A program made the translations under genes and the position numbers. Positions 11,764 to 24,770 of a stretch of 64,000 nucleotides of DNA are shown piece by piece. The notes below the pieces were generated by a model. The model did no database searches and was not told where the DNA came from. It saw only the letters and a list, made by a program, of their open reading frames with translations. This stretch comes from Cryphonectria parasitica EP155. Its lineage: Eukaryota > Ascomycota > Sordariomycetes > Diaporthales > Cryphonectriaceae. The DNA lies in the NCBI RefSeq assembly GCF_011745365.1, contig NW_024468913.1:3596001-3660000 (forward strand). Reading direction: 5' to 3'. The first letter of the stretch is position 1. Every line of letters starts with the position of its first letter.

Positions 11764-12008
11764 TTGTGTCTGTCTTACCAGATGCAGGCATCGGCGCCTT
11801 CCAGTTCCTTCTGGACGGCCGTGTTGTACGTCTCGAAATCGTCACAGACCACAGATCGCAGTTTCGCGCCGCCAGCCTCCGAGCCTGATGGTACGGGCGT
11901 CTCGCGCCGGCCGAGAGCCACGACGGAGGTGATGTGCGGGTGGAGTAGGGCCTGTCGCACAAGCTCTGTGCCGACGAAACCGGTCGAACCACCGATGATG
12001 AGCTTCAT
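11028..12008 (-). CDS. NAD(P)-binding epimerase/NmrA-like protein
   Basis: Three exons on the minus strand, 12008-11779, 11638-11395 and 11276-11028, give 240 residues. The N-terminus MKLIIGGSTGFVGTELV is a Rossmann-fold dinucleotide-binding motif (GGSTGFVG) placed directly at the start. Further family blocks are RDYAVAAIKHLA, FRFIYMSGI and VTRPGLILG, as in small atypical short-chain dehydrogenases annotated as nucleoside-diphosphate-sugar epimerases. A catalytic YxxxK is not obvious, so an enzyme reaction cannot be named. The first intron (11639-11778) contains a long T-rich tract around 11721-11765. The start at 12008 was chosen because the glycine motif follows it at once; an upstream in-frame ATG at 12041 would add 11 residues. 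Confidence 0.8.
11721..11765. repeat. Poly-T tract inside first intron of the epimerase-like gene
   Basis: On the plus strand about 45 bases are nearly pure T with a few C. On the coding (minus) strand this is a poly-A/AAG stretch directly after the donor at 11778. It is likely variable in length and would complicate sequencing. Confidence 0.75.
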
Positions 12009-15000
12009 GACTGTGATGGCGGTGTGAAAGAAGGAGAACAAAGAACTCGTCGAGAGCAGACGCGATTTAACAATTGAGACGCTTGTCCCTCACACTCTCT
12101 TATTCTGTCAAGGGCGTAATAGAAGTGATAAGATATAAATCCAAGAAGTTCAGCAACAGAGTCGGACATACGCTGTGGAGTTAAGCTTTGGATTAAGTAC
12201 TGTATCCGGAATTACGCTGCTCGAAGTGGCTTGGAGGCGAAAAAAGGTCCCTGCTTTTTACTGCTGACCGCTGTGCCGCAGTCTGGATGGTAGCGCCAAC
12301 ATTGACCCCGAGTCAGCTAGAGAGCTTCATGATTTGATGCGCCCGCGAAACAGAGATGAAGCACAATGGATGTGTCTTCCCCATGATAATACCCTCGCGA
12401 CATTCCGTTCAAGCACTGGCAAGCCAAGATGTATCCTAAACATTATTATCCTGACTATGGCCTGTGAGTCTGAGGGACTATACTTTTGTTGCATTGGGCC
12501 AAGAATGGCACGAGGAATGCCGTAAATCACCTTTGACTAGCACTTACCTAGACGATTGTTCAGGTCCCAGGGCCGTAGTGAGTCCTGCTATCATTGACCA
12601 TAGTCGCCCATCTTGGAACGATGTATTATATGCACACAATTGTCGTCCCAGAAAGTTAAAATCTCCCCCCTTCCCACATTTGAATCCTATCTTCTCTGCG
12701 CCGCATAGGCACACAGTGATCTTTCTTCATTCTGCCAGGCTCCAATGTCCTCCTTCGGGCAGTTGCAGCGCTGGCCACGGCTGGAAGCTCGACTCTTGTG
12801 GAACAGAGGGCGTTGTCCCCTTGACCATAATATGCTGGTGCGACAGGAGCGGCGCCTACGGTCCAGTCTGCTTCCCGAGGCCGAGGTCGGGAGACGTCAA
12901 AGAGGCAAAGAGGATGACGGCCAGTGCGGCTTTTGACGTCGGTTGTGATGTATGGACGGGATTGTCGTTGAAGTCGCCGGAGCGCGCTGGGAGGGCAGGC
13001 GTGACTGGTATGCAGCGTCCACGGCGGTGTTGCAAAGACGAGGACGCTGTACTACCTTGAGGGTCAGCGGAATCAGATCGAATAGGGCCAGAGGAGTATT
13101 TATGTGGGGTGATTTTACCATTTAATGATGATTGCTTTCCTGAATCCCTGGAGGTCTTCATCATTGGGTATAGACTCTTTCAAGGCCAACCTCATGGGCT
13201 CTCAGGTATTTTTGTGCCTTGACTGTATCCAAGGTGATCTCGTTTGATGATTAAATCTTAAGCGAGCTGGCACCTTGTCGACTGACATTCTGTGTTACGA
13301 CCAAGTCTGTTCTTGTTGAACATCATAAAATTCGCGTGCCGATATTACCCACCACCTGGAACTTCTCCCCCTCTTCATCTACTCCCGACATGGAGGGTCG
13401 GGGATCGCCATAGGAAGCAACTACTCCGCATAGCGGGATGGAAAATAGATTTAGGATCGACGGTCCAGGTGTAATCGCTTGTGACACCAGGGTTGCAACA
13501 AGACGGATGTGGATCTCGATGCAGTGCCCTGATGAGTTGAAACGAAAAGCATCCTCTTGCTCTATTTCATCGATGATAGCACAGGCTGCCTGGAGGCCAG
13601 AGCACTGATTAGCTTCGGGAACACACAAATTCTTTGAGATCACAACAACGTATGGCTAATTTGCCTTTTTGCATGTGTGGTCTCCCTGATTTCAAAAGAG
13701 ACATTCTCCATTCATTGGCTGTACAAATAATCCGTCCATTACTTGGTCGCATCAAATACGGGTGCCCGTAAACTCCACGGGTAGTCAGGCAGTTAGTCAC
13801 TGAGTCGCAACAAGCCTGCCAGAGAAGTGGCAAAATAATCAGCACCAGTACCTCTACTACAGCCAAGGAAGCTTCTTTCGTTGGATTCTTGACCTAGAAG
13901 ACACACTACCCTCGTTGAGTGAACTCGTTTGGACCCGAATTCCGCGGAGATTCGGAGAAAGTACCTGAGGAGTCGGCGAAATTCCTCCAGGGCAAGACAC
14001 CCGGCTCTCCCGGGGGGTTTGCACAAGCCGTTTCTTTTTTTTTTTTTTTTTACTAATTATGTCCTACATTTAGTGCCGAAAGCGAGGCACGGGGCAATCA
14101 ACAAACATAGCCCACCAAAGGGACACAATGCAAATGGTCGTGATGAAGCTCAAAAAGGAATGGGACTGATTTGATAAGCAGCAGAGACGTTAGAGAGTCT
14201 GGTTGGTTTGTTTTGGTTTGGTATGATTTGGCGAGTTTGGTTCGCGCTCGTTACCTCTGAGCAAAGTAGCCGATCGTAGCGACTAATTATTACACATTGA
14301 TTACAGTGTGGATTCAAGATTGATTGTATTCCGGCGCATTTGTCTGACGCGGGGCCTGCCCAGTGGAAGGAGGAGGTGATGAATAAGTCCGCAACTCCCC
14401 TAGTGTGCGCGCTCTCATCGTGTCACACGGGAAAGTCGGAAAGGCTGCTTACTTACTTAGTGCTCAATGGGCGTGGGGAGATGCGGGTGGAGGGATGGAT
14501 GGATAATATGGAAAGGATGGGGGCGGTCGGTGCAAACCCAATCCTAGTTCAAGCGACAAGACAAATGTAATCAATTAATGCCTTGTGGGGTCTAGATCTC
14601 GCCGGAGCAAACGGTCGCTTTCAAGGTATTTGAGTATTTGACTATTGGACCATTGTACACACCCTGGGGGGTAGTACAATATCAGAGCGCAAATCATGGC
14701 GCCGGAATTGCCGCGGACAAGGAGTGATGATGAGGCCTGGAACCAAGGAGGCGTTGTTTTCTCATCCTATGTACCACTTCATACGCCGGCTCGTGTGTCT
14801 GACCTTACCTTGTGCACATTTTCTTCTCATGAACAAGACACGATTTCCATTGTTTCTCAAGTGTGAATGGGGTTGGAGGTTGAGAGGGCCACATTGGCGT
14901 ATAAATGAGTATTCTTTTTTTCTTCCTTTTTTCTCATTCCACCATGTCCATGCAGCCACGAAGTTGCACGTTCTGCAGGGGACAAAAGATAGAGGCAAAA

Positions 15001-17583
15001 TAACAGCCGAGGCAGAAGTGAACCAGGTCCAGTAGGTAAGATTTGATTTCGAAGCAACCGCCTGCACGGGCGCTGGCAACAAACACCGCAGGCAGCTTAT
15101 CTGAAAGGAAGGTATGGAGCAAGGAAATATTCCTCCCTTTCTCGGTCCGGAGAGCGGTCACCTTGACGCCCGGAGCCGAGTTGCGTTTCTAACCCCCAAG
15201 CCCCCGCCCTTTCCCCTTTCCCCTTTCCAATGCACTCACTGCTTTTTAGCGATGTTGGGCGTCTGCAGCTGCAGAGAAGGAGACACCACGTCACATCGCC
15301 CCGTCCTCCCGCATTAACAAGACTCGAGGTGAAGGGAATTATAATAATAATTATTTATTTAGAATCTATTGCAAGAGACCCCTAACAACATGTGGCGTCA
15401 GGAACAACACACCTGCTCCTCTCCACCTCGAGATGATCAATCTAGATGGCGTAGCTTGTCTTTTGGAGGGTTTCCCACTGAATTCAATGTCCGGTAGACT
15501 TGAGCCGGCACAGGCTGTAGCGAATATGCACCGGAGAAATGAAAAGACGCCGAGGGTCGCACTGAATAAAGCCGGAGAGAGTGCTGGGCACAAGACGATG
15601 CGAAGGGAGCTGCTGGAGATAACTCGACCCGCGAGAGAAGGAACTTTTTCATTTTTACCCTTCGTCTACCTGTCTCTCTCTCTCTCTCCGCCTGCCTTTG
15701 CTTTTACTTCTTTCCATTTGGATTTCTTCACTGTCAGGGATACTATGACAATTCCTTGTGTGAAGGATCAAGGCAGCTGGGATCGATCAAGTAAGTATTT
15801 GGAAAGAAGAGAAGAGGGAAAATACTAAGTTTCATTTCACCAATGAGGATGGAAGATCCAAATAGCCACCCCTGGTTCTGATCCGTGACGTGGTATCGTA
15901 TGGTAAGGAGAGCTGATGATGTCGTGATCACGAGATAAGCCACTCGGAGGGCGTCGTTAGCCTCCGGGAGCCGACGTGATGAGCAGGAAAAAGATGAAGA
16001 GAAACAAAAGGGTGGCGAGGGAATTGCTGTATTCAGCCACCACCCAAGATGAGAAGGCCATGTCACAAGTTATCTATGATTAAGTATTCACCATGGACGG
16101 AGGAGGATGGGGCCGAAACGAACGCCTTCCTGAACAGGCGAATCTGCAACATCGCAGGTCAAAAGCTTGTCAGTGGATGAAGCAGTACAGTAGTAAGTCA
16201 GATAATTGGTCTTGCGAATTGAATGCGTGGACCAACAACAGTGGGTGCTTGTGCGAGCGTCATCGGAGAAGGAAAAAAAGAGAGCAAAAAAACCCCAAGA
16301 GAAGAAAAAAAAAAAAATGCTCAAGCAAAAATAAAAACCACCACACAGCAGTACTGGCAACTTGGCCAAAGGACGTTCAAACGCCTCAGGACTCGCCCTT
16401 TCGCCTATCTCGTGTGAGCCCGTGTGACGGTTGTTTTAGAAGAAGAAAGATCGCGTGGGACGGTTTGGCACGACGGGCTGAACGGCAGAACGGGGCATCC
16501 ATTTAGTGTGCCAGTCAGTTGTGTATGTATGTACATGTTGACGTGCTACGTAGTACTGTATACATGACCACTGCAGTATAGCAGGACGTTAGCCCCAATC
16601 GTCAGGGATTGAGGGGGTGACCACCTGTGCCACCCTCTCTATCCGGAAGGGTCGACACGAGTGCCTAAAGTACATAGTACTGTACATAGTACCTAGTACT
16701 TCCAGCCCCCGCCTTGTGCCCGTGTGGGTACCTGTAGTGTCGTGCCGCAGCAGTAGCTTCCTCCACCGTAACAGCATAGGTGCGTCGCTGGAGGGGGGGG
16801 GTCACTGCAGTTGGTCAACTCATCGCTCTCTTGTTTCCGCCTTCCTTGGACCAACCGGCCGCTGGGCTGCCCTATCCCCCGGCTGCACGTACTTCTCATA
16901 GCGCGCGCCACAGGCCCCTAAACCCTCTTTCTCGACTCCTCCCCGTACCCAATACCCATCTGTTGCTTCTGCGTGCATGCCCTCGCCAGCTCGCATACCT
17001 CCCTCCCACCTGCTTACCAACCCCGATTAGTCCTCGTGCACTTTGGGGGCCCCATGTAACCCTGGGGATTGGACAACCTCACCTCACTCACCTCACCTCT
17101 GTCTCTCTTGTGCCTCGTACAGCTGTCGTCGCTGGCTGCTACTGCTTGTCGTGCACCTTTTCCTCCTCGTCCCCTTCGTATACGCTGAAGACACCACCTT
17201 ACCATCCAGTCCCAGCCACGAGACACACGAGCCCTCTCGGTACGAAGGCGAACTCGCTGGGCCCGGAAGATATCGACCATTGTGTCTTGTCTCTGTCTCA
17301 TATATCCGACCCGCCTCGTCTTGCCTTCTCCCGCCGCCACGGCCGCGCCCCCCCCCCCCCCCCCAAAAAAAAAGCAGATCGCAATCGCACACGTCCACCC
17401 GGAAAGCACTCTCTGCCCAGAGCAAAATCGACAGTCCCCAACGGCCACACTACTCGTCGATCAAGAAAGAAACGAAGAAAAAGAGGGAGAGAATTATATA
17501 TACACACACAAACGCATATCCAAACAACCAGCTCTCTCTTTCTTTGACTCGAACCAGATGGCGCACCCAGGTCTCTCCTAGCG
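12009..17583. other. Long stretch without a supported gene; leader of MED12 at its right end
   Basis: About 5.5 kb. Several open frames occur on both strands (for example 12464-13060 plus, 12856-13164 minus, 13323-13866 minus), but none shows a known motif or a convincing splice series. Simple-sequence features: T17 near 14035-14051, CCCTTT repeats near 15208-15230, CT repeats near 15667-15690, poly-A near 16309, GTAC palindromes at 16523-16702, and C14A9 near 17350-17372. The last ~700 bases are pyrimidine-rich and probably form the MED12 promoter and 5' leader. Confidence 0.4.
16523..16702. repeat. Cluster of GTAC/TAGTAC palindromic words
   Basis: Two groups, about 16523-16565 and 16668-16702, are built from words such as TGTACA, AGTACT, TAGTAC and TACGTA, several of them perfect palindromes in series. 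A similar group occurs at 48443-48492. Function unknown. Confidence 0.6.
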
Positions 17584-20500
17584 ATGTCCTCCCGAGCCTC
17601 GATAGGCGTCCCGCAGCGACAGCCCCCCTCGAGGTCCCTGAGCAGTTCTGGCACCCTGTCGCAGAGACCTGCCCACAAGAGAACACTCTCATCGCAATAC
17701 CTGCCTCCTTCTCCTGTCCGCAACAACAGCGCCGACTTTCCCCCCTCCTCTTCCGACCCTGGGCCCGGCGCCGCCACCACCTCCAGCAACAGCCAGGCCG
17801 GCAATGTTGCACAGACACAATATGGCACGCCTCGCCGCGGCGGTTCGCGGCTCCGTCTGGAGCTTGCCAACGATGGCATCACACACTCGGGCTTCGTCGA
17901 GTCACCGACCAACGCCGGCTCCGCCATCGATCTCTCCAAGCCCTTCACCCCGTCAAGGAGTCTGCCGCCGGGCATGGCAGCCGATTCGTCCGACCTCGGT
18001 GATATAAGTGGCAGCAGCCCTCGGGCGTCAAGAGGAGGAGGAGGACTGGGTAGTAGTATTGGTGGTGGTGGTGGTGGTGGCGGAGGAGGAGGAGTGGTAG
18101 GAGCAGGAGGACTGGCTTCTGCCGACAATAGCGACAACAACCCTCCCCTACCAATGCCACGACGCCGATGTCGATTTGCGCTCCCCGACCTGAAGAAGCA
18201 CGTGGCTGCTCCGGCGCCGGCTCCCGTCAAGAAGGATAATAGGCCCAAGCCATATAGCATCGAGGCCCCGCCCGCGGCGCCGCGATGGGCACTAGTCAGT
18301 GGTGGGGGCAAGGACTCGCAGCACAGGTCGGCCAGTACGAGTGCCCCTTCGATGGGACATGCCGATTTTAGCCCGTGGACTGGCGACGGTCCCGAGGATC
18401 ACTTCACTCAATCCTTCATACAGAATGGGTACTTCGACAAGGGGCCCTTCGGCCAGGCAGAGAATGGGACCGGCAAATCCGCCATCTTCCCCAGCCTCAA
18501 ACACAAGACGGGTCTCTATGCCCTCTCGACCGTCTTCACCGGCCTGCTCGGGGCTAGGCGGCACAGCGGGCAGATCACCTCGCCCTCCACCTTCAAGCCG
18601 CCTCCGCGCGTGACCGTCACCGACACCAAGAGGGAGGCCTGGCTGAAGGATCTCGCCAACCCAGCGAGCTCTCTCCGCCGGCTGAGCAGGACGGTCCCGC
18701 ACGGCATCAGGGGCAAGGGCCTGCTGGACCAGTGCCTGAACAAGAACATGCCCACCGACCGCGCTGTCTGGCTTGCCAAGTGCGTCGGCGCCAACGAGAT
18801 CAGGGCTTTCAAGCGCAAGGGCGTCAACGGAGCTGTCGTCATGGGCGGCGAGGCCAAGTGGATAAGGGACTGGACCGTCTTTGTCGAGCAGTTTGTCGAC
18901 GGGGTTGTCGCATCCTTTGGCGACCCAGACTGGAAGAACAAGGTCAATTATGCGTATGTGATCCCTTTTCTCCTTCCTAGCCTTACCGTTTTTCTTCGTA
19001 CTGTTCATTTGCTCACAATCTGGGCTGGAGCAGGGTCCGACTTGCTACTCAACTCTACGCCGAACACTTGCTCGACCGCGAGCATTATATGGAATGGGTT
19101 GTGCTGGGCATCGAGAATTGCCCCAACTCAAAACTACCCATGTACCTTCTTATCATGCAGATCTACTGGAAGGATCTCCTACGCCTGAGAAAATATGGCC
19201 GACGGCTCGTCGCCGCCCTCCTCAGCCAATATAGTACCGTAAGTCTTTTCTCCCCGCGTTGTTTACTGGCCTCATTTCTTATATGAGAGGGAGAGTGGGG
19301 GAGAGGGGGGGGGGGGAGTGAAGAAGAGGAATGACGGCATGGCTGACTTGGCATGCTAGATACAAAACCACCCCGACCGCGACATCTTCGCACCACTAGC
19401 AGCAAGATTAGTACAGCTCATCAAGACCCTGGTGTTGTCGACCTCGGTCAACTTTGTCTCCCCGTCCACTTGGCCCAAGCACAAGGACGTCCTCGCGGCA
19501 GCTCTCCCTGCGGATGACAGTGCCATCTTGGCCGCCCACCGGGTCATCAGCTCCCGCAACGAACAACTGCTCTCGAGCGCACGGGCGCCTGCAGCCCGCG
19601 GCATTATGGTCAAACACCTGGACGGCGCGCTGCAGGCCCCGATTCCTGAGGACCTGCCCATCCGATGTTGGAACATGTTCAAGGGCAAGGACAGCTCTGT
19701 CAGGACCACACTGGAATGGTGCACGTCCTCGTACCGCCCAGGACTGTCCAAGATCTATATTGCCCACCGGCTGCTGTCAGCCTGGGCTGGCCTCGGCCTC
19801 AACACGACAGATGCGGTCCTGGGCTTCATGGTCTCGGACCCCGCTATCTGAGATGGATCGCAAGACTGCGCTGTACCATCTGGTATCCGAACTCGTCCGC
19901 TCTGGGCATTTCGAGCCCATGGCGTACATGCAGTGGCTCATAGCCCGTGGTGGGCTTTACGATTCCAGCGGTGTCGACCAGGACGGCCCTGCGACGACCC
20001 GACTACTCGTGGAACTGCCCATCTTTGCCCTGCCGGACTCGTTGAGGACTATGCGTGCCAACATGCTTGGTCGGGCGGGCTACAGCGTCGACGACGAGGC
20101 GACCAACACAGAGATGGCTGTTAACTCTGTGAAGAGCAGCCTGGGTCTGCACTGGACGGATGCGCCCCAGACGGGCAGCATATCCGTCGACAAGCTCTGC
20201 AGGAGGATCAGGAGGAGTAGCCGTGCACTGAAGGTAGAGGTTGGCCAGTGCCTCCGCCGGATCTTCGTGTTGGAGATGGCACAAGCGCAGACCGCCAGCA
20301 AGGAGGTTCTCAGGTTTCCCACGCCCACCTTTCTCGCCGCAAGGTCCATCCTGGAGGCGGCTGAGGACTTCAGGACCCTCGGCGAGCTTCTCAAGACCGC
20401 GTCGGACCTGTTCGACGCCGACATATTATCGTCGTGCGCCGACACTCTAAATCTCCATCTGCCTACCCTCTGCGCGTTGGGCATCGCAAAAGATGTGTTT

Positions 20501-22522
20501 GAATCTCTTGTAAAGAGGCTCGGCAATTTATCCCAGACACAGGGCGTTGTGGCCGTGCGTCCTCTCCTGACATCGATGGCCATGCTGGTCCCACGGATCC
20601 CTGGTCAGGACGCTCTTGTCAATCACCTCAACGACGCAATCCGCAACGACCGGAACAGCGCCGTGGACGCCTCCTCACCTGTGAGCGATAATATGGCCGC
20701 CCGCATTCAAGATGAGGAAGGTGAGCTTTTGGACGAGATCGAGAAGAGGCTGGCAAACAAGACTAGCATGGACAGGACCACCATGAACAGTTTTCTCAAC
20801 AAGATCATTCCCAAGATTCAGGCCTGCTGGCTGAAAGCTGACGAGAGGCTGCGTGCTTATGGCTCTCTGCTGGCGAGGCTACGATACTTTGATACGCAGC
20901 ATTTCGACTCGTTCATGACCAAATGGGTTCTCGGGATCCGCAACCCGCAGAGCCGACCACCACTCGGGCAAATCTTTCCCCTCATGGTCGTCGTCGGGTG
21001 CCTCAACTTTTCTATCATACTGACCACGACGGGTGATGCCGTGTCCGTCGCTGCAAGACCGAATATGGCCGCCAAGGCGGGAGGGCGTCCGCAGACATAT
21101 GTCCAGGAGGTCCTCGAGCTGTTCACAGCACCGCCATCATCGAAAGAGTTGCTGACGCCCGAGGAGGCATATCGATTTCGGATCCTACAGGCCCAGGCGC
21201 CCAAAACACACTTCAAAGAGATGGTGGTTCTTGTCCGAAATGCTCTGGCCGAGTATTGTAGCGCCAACAGCCAGGAGGACGCCTCAGCTGTGCCTCTGGC
21301 GAACGAGAAGGCGCGGGACCGTCTAGAGGGGCTACTGAGGAGCTTGGTGCTGATCGACCAGCAGAACGTCCCCAAGCTTCTCAACTTGAAGGCCCTGGAT
21401 CCTGCCGTGGGAAAGATGTTGGACAGTATAACGACACGACTGCTGCTGCCGGACGAGGCACCGGGAAGACAATTCACCTTCGAACAGGTCCTCGGCCTGG
21501 CCAACGAGCTCACCCTGCCTTTCTGCCAGCTGAAGCTGAACCAATGCATGGCGATGGTCGAGACGAGCGGCGCCAATGCCCAAGACAGGCTGCAAACGCA
21601 GCTGGAGGTGTACTCCAAGGCCATGGACGACGCCATTGACTCCCACAACATCACATGGACCGGGATCCTCCCTTGGCTGCCGGCAGAAGTCTCACAGCAT
21701 CTCTTGACACTGGCCCAGACTCGGCTGTTCAACCTGCTGCCATCGATGAAAAACCTGATCCCCGCCGATGAAAGCTTTGCTGTTGCCGAAACTTTACTGT
21801 CCGTGATTGACATCCTCAGCCGGGGTCGTCCAACACAGCTAGCCTCCAACGTGGTCGATCGGCTGGCTGATCTGTGGGAAGTTCTTGCGTCGCCTTCGGA
21901 TGAGGAAGTGAAGATTGGGGTGCTTCTGAAGTGGCTGCCGCTCATGCTTTCGTTGCTCGCACTGCATGCGCCCGTTCAGGAGCCGGCCAACAAGCAAAAC
22001 GGCGAGGTTCGCGGTCGGGCCCTTCTCGTCCTCACCGGCCTCCTCCAGGAACTCGAAGGCCTATCGCCACTGGCCATATGCAACCCGGACATCCCCTCCA
22101 ACCATCTGTCGCAGCTCACGCAGCGCACCTTCGACCTCGCCCTCCTCCTCGTCGACACGCTGCCCGACGAGGCCCGGCAACAATGCATCCGCCACCTGCG
22201 CGATGCCCTGTCGGACCCGCGCCTGCGGTACATCTTCAGCTACGCCCCGCAGCCACACGACAATCTGATGCTGGCGCACAAGGACAAGCCGGCGACCCCT
22301 GCAGGCCAAAGGCCCCGTGGTACGGGGTTCCTGGGGGTTAGTTCTCTGAGCCAAAATGTATACGGCGTGCCTGTGCCTGCAGGCGGGGGCGGCGTGGCCG
22401 GGGAAAGGCTCGGCGCGTTCACCTTTAGGCGGTGGGAGATCCTCAACGAGCCCACGCCAAATATTGGTGAGAATGATACGAGCCTGGACCTGAGACTCTT
22501 TGAAGGCATCAAGTTGCAGTGA
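17584..22522 (+). CDS. MED12: Mediator subunit 12 (CDK8 kinase module), frameshifted in this sequence
   Basis: Exons 17584-18953, 19034-19238 and 19360-22522. Without the shift the protein would be about 1578 residues, normal for fungal Med12/Srb8. Med12 links Cdk8-cyclin C to Mediator in the nucleus and mostly represses transcription. The N-terminus (SSRASIGVPQRQPPSRSLSS) and the Med12 core (TFKPPPRVTVTDTKREAWL, RTVPHGIRGKGLL, RAVWLAKCVGANEIRAF) are diagnostic. Exon 2 holds the LYAEHLLDREHY block, and a long helical C-terminal part follows, including YMQWLIARGGL. The frame changes by one base between about 19831 and 19852: upstream is frame 1 with a stop at 19849, downstream frame 2. CCCC at 19839-19842 instead of CCC would explain it. 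A glycine tract of GGT codons sits near residues 160-171. Confidence 0.9.
18061..18096 (+). repeat. Glycine-coding GGT/GGA trinucleotide repeat in MED12
   Basis: A run of GGT codons followed by GGC and GGA codons encodes a poly-glycine segment in the non-conserved N-terminal region, before the Med12 core. It is probably a variable linker. Confidence 0.8.
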
Positions 22523-24770
22523 TTTGACAGGACGCAAAAGGCTGTTGTGGGAGGACGCTGAAGAAAGTCCATATCCCAGGAGAACGTTCCTTTTCTTGTT
22601 ATTTTTCTTCCATCATTACCCTTTTTTTTTCTTCTTTTTTTGGTTTCTTTCGGCGTTATTCTTGTTTGTAGGCTTAAATGGAGAGCACAGACAGCGCCAC
22701 AGCTGCCATGTTTTTTTTTCTCCTTGGTTTGCCTCATCATATCGCTCACTCATGAAGTTATGGCGTCATGTTATGATGTTTCTCTTTGGGACTAGAAATG
22801 CATAGCATGGGGCCGGGGAGGTGTTTCATTTACCGATGGAAAGCAAATATGTGGAGGATCATATACATACATCTTATCCCCTTGTCTCTCTTGCTGATAT
22901 TGTTTCTTCTCCTGTTTGCGGGATGTTTATATTATCCAGTCTAGCGTGCATATATCATATAGGCTTTATTTCGTGTCTCGTCATCTTGGAGGAATAATAT
23001 CATCGGATATCTCGTTTGTTCGTCTGAAGATCTCAAGACTGTATGAATATAATCAAGTACTTTCCTAAGTATTTGCATACAGATGGGATGGAGAGGTCAA
23101 TGAGTGGTGGGCAGTGGCCGCCAATGTCAGTGCTTTAGGGTGGACGGACCGGTCTTGACTGGGCGGTAGCTTGTACAGTTTGACGCCCGTACGGCGGAAT
23201 GATTGGACTGGAGAGGATCGACAGAGTGTGGGGATACGGCAAAGCATTCTTTCTATTTCAAGCAACATAGACGCCTTGTTTCAAAACTAAAACTTTAGGT
23301 TTCTTGGACGTCAAGGGGGTATCCAACGTCCTAGATACCAGACTAGCAACGGAACCCAGGTAGATGGAGTCGTCGAATCATTATAAGGATGCTTATGGAA
23401 ACATGACAGATCTGTCAAGTCACTATGATGCCGACCAATCAATTGACCTGGGAGACTTGAAGGCACTTGTGAATAAATATTGTGTGCTGCTGTCGAGTGC
23501 CCTAATCACCTAATGTCAATGGTTAGCCAAGACTTGCCCTAAGTTTTCTGATGCTGGTGTTGAAAAGGCTGGTCTTCCATGGCAAGGGGGTGTTTTCTAT
23601 ACATTGAGTGGGAGATTTAATGTATCTCTCATAACCTATCAGATGTCAATAGTAGAGAGGCCTCCCTGTCAACGACGTGACATCCATCCGCGAGTTCACT
23701 ATGGAACTCTATAGGGGTGTAAGCTGAAGAGGGGGAGAAGGAGAGACAAGAAGAAGTAACTAATAGTGAGCAGGTGGAAAGACATTCAGGTCGAAGTCGG
23801 GTGGTGACTTAACTTAGGGGTGGGGTTCTGCTCTTCCCCTGCCTTTGATATTCTGATGATTGTGAAAACCACCCCACCCTTTTTCTACCCCGTCCCCACA
23901 ACTCTTTCATATCATTTCTACATGCTGAGTCCTCGATTGATACTTGCCATTGAAAATGATGAGCAGGTACACACGTCAGCAGGCCTTCATAGGCCTTCCA
24001 TGAAAGCGATGCTACTCTTACCCACCCTTCTCGAAGACATTCGATAGTAATATGGACAGGAAATCAGCTGATATCTGGGGGCGAGATTGTTACCGAATCA
24101 CATACAGTTAAGCGGATCTTCAGCACACAACAAGTGGCCCATGCTCATGTTGGTGTATCGCGGAATGAAGAAGTGTGTATCAACGGACCAAGTTGCGAGC
24201 TACTACTTCGCATATACCCAAAACTTGTCAGACTTGGTGGCTGCTGAGCACATGATACTGAACAATTTGAATTCCATCGAGGCTGAATAAACCGGCATGA
24301 GAGCGATTGGAAGCATGTTTCCCAACCATAGCAGACAGCATACAGTGCATCATGTATCCTGCTCCTCCTCCACTTCCCCTTGCTACATTCCACTGCACGA
24401 CTTGACCGTTGGAGCGGGCATCGGGCCGAGCTTGCAGACCAACGACCTGGGTATCGATTGTCCATGTCACAACCCATATCATCTGCTCACCGGGTGTTAC
24501 CTGTTTCAACCAACAGCATTCTCGCTTCCAGAGCATTGCATTGCACTTGGCCCCAGCCTGGCACGAAATGTGGGCCCTTTGGAGTGTCAACCCTGCAACT
24601 GCTTGCGCATATGACACTCGAATGTCTCTCTCAGATTGGGTAGGGCTCTGCACCGCCTATCGTTTCCCCCTCCTTTTTGAGAATTTTCTTCTTCTTTTCC
24701 CTTCTTTCTTGTTTTCCGTTCCGTCCTTCAGAGGCCTAGGTGCTATGAGAAGAAAAAAGAAGAAGAAAAT
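22523..24770. other. Intergenic region, MED12 3' side to receptor gene
   Basis: T-rich tracts (about 22621-22660) lie in the presumed MED12 3' region. The remainder has no supported gene. Overlapping open frames at 24145-24653 on both strands lack motifs. The stretch 24660-24770 is pyrimidine-rich, then purine-rich just before the ATG at 24771, and is the likely leader of the receptor gene. Confidence 0.4.

Noticed and set aside
12464..13164. Overlapping open frames on both strands (198 aa plus, 102 aa minus)
   Set aside because: A hydrophobic stretch on the minus strand resembles part of a signal peptide, but it is not at a start and no consistent exon chain or motif could be built.
13323..14026. 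Three minus-strand open frames that might be exons of one gene
   Set aside because: No recognised motif, and no GT/AG pair joined them convincingly.
16780..18002. Long plus-strand open frames (255 and 319 aa) before and over the MED12 start
   Set aside because: Pro/Ser/Arg-rich shadow frames of a pyrimidine-rich leader and of MED12 exon 1; no motif.
18292..19008. 238-codon minus-strand open frame
   Set aside because: Antisense shadow of the conserved MED12 core in GC-rich DNA.
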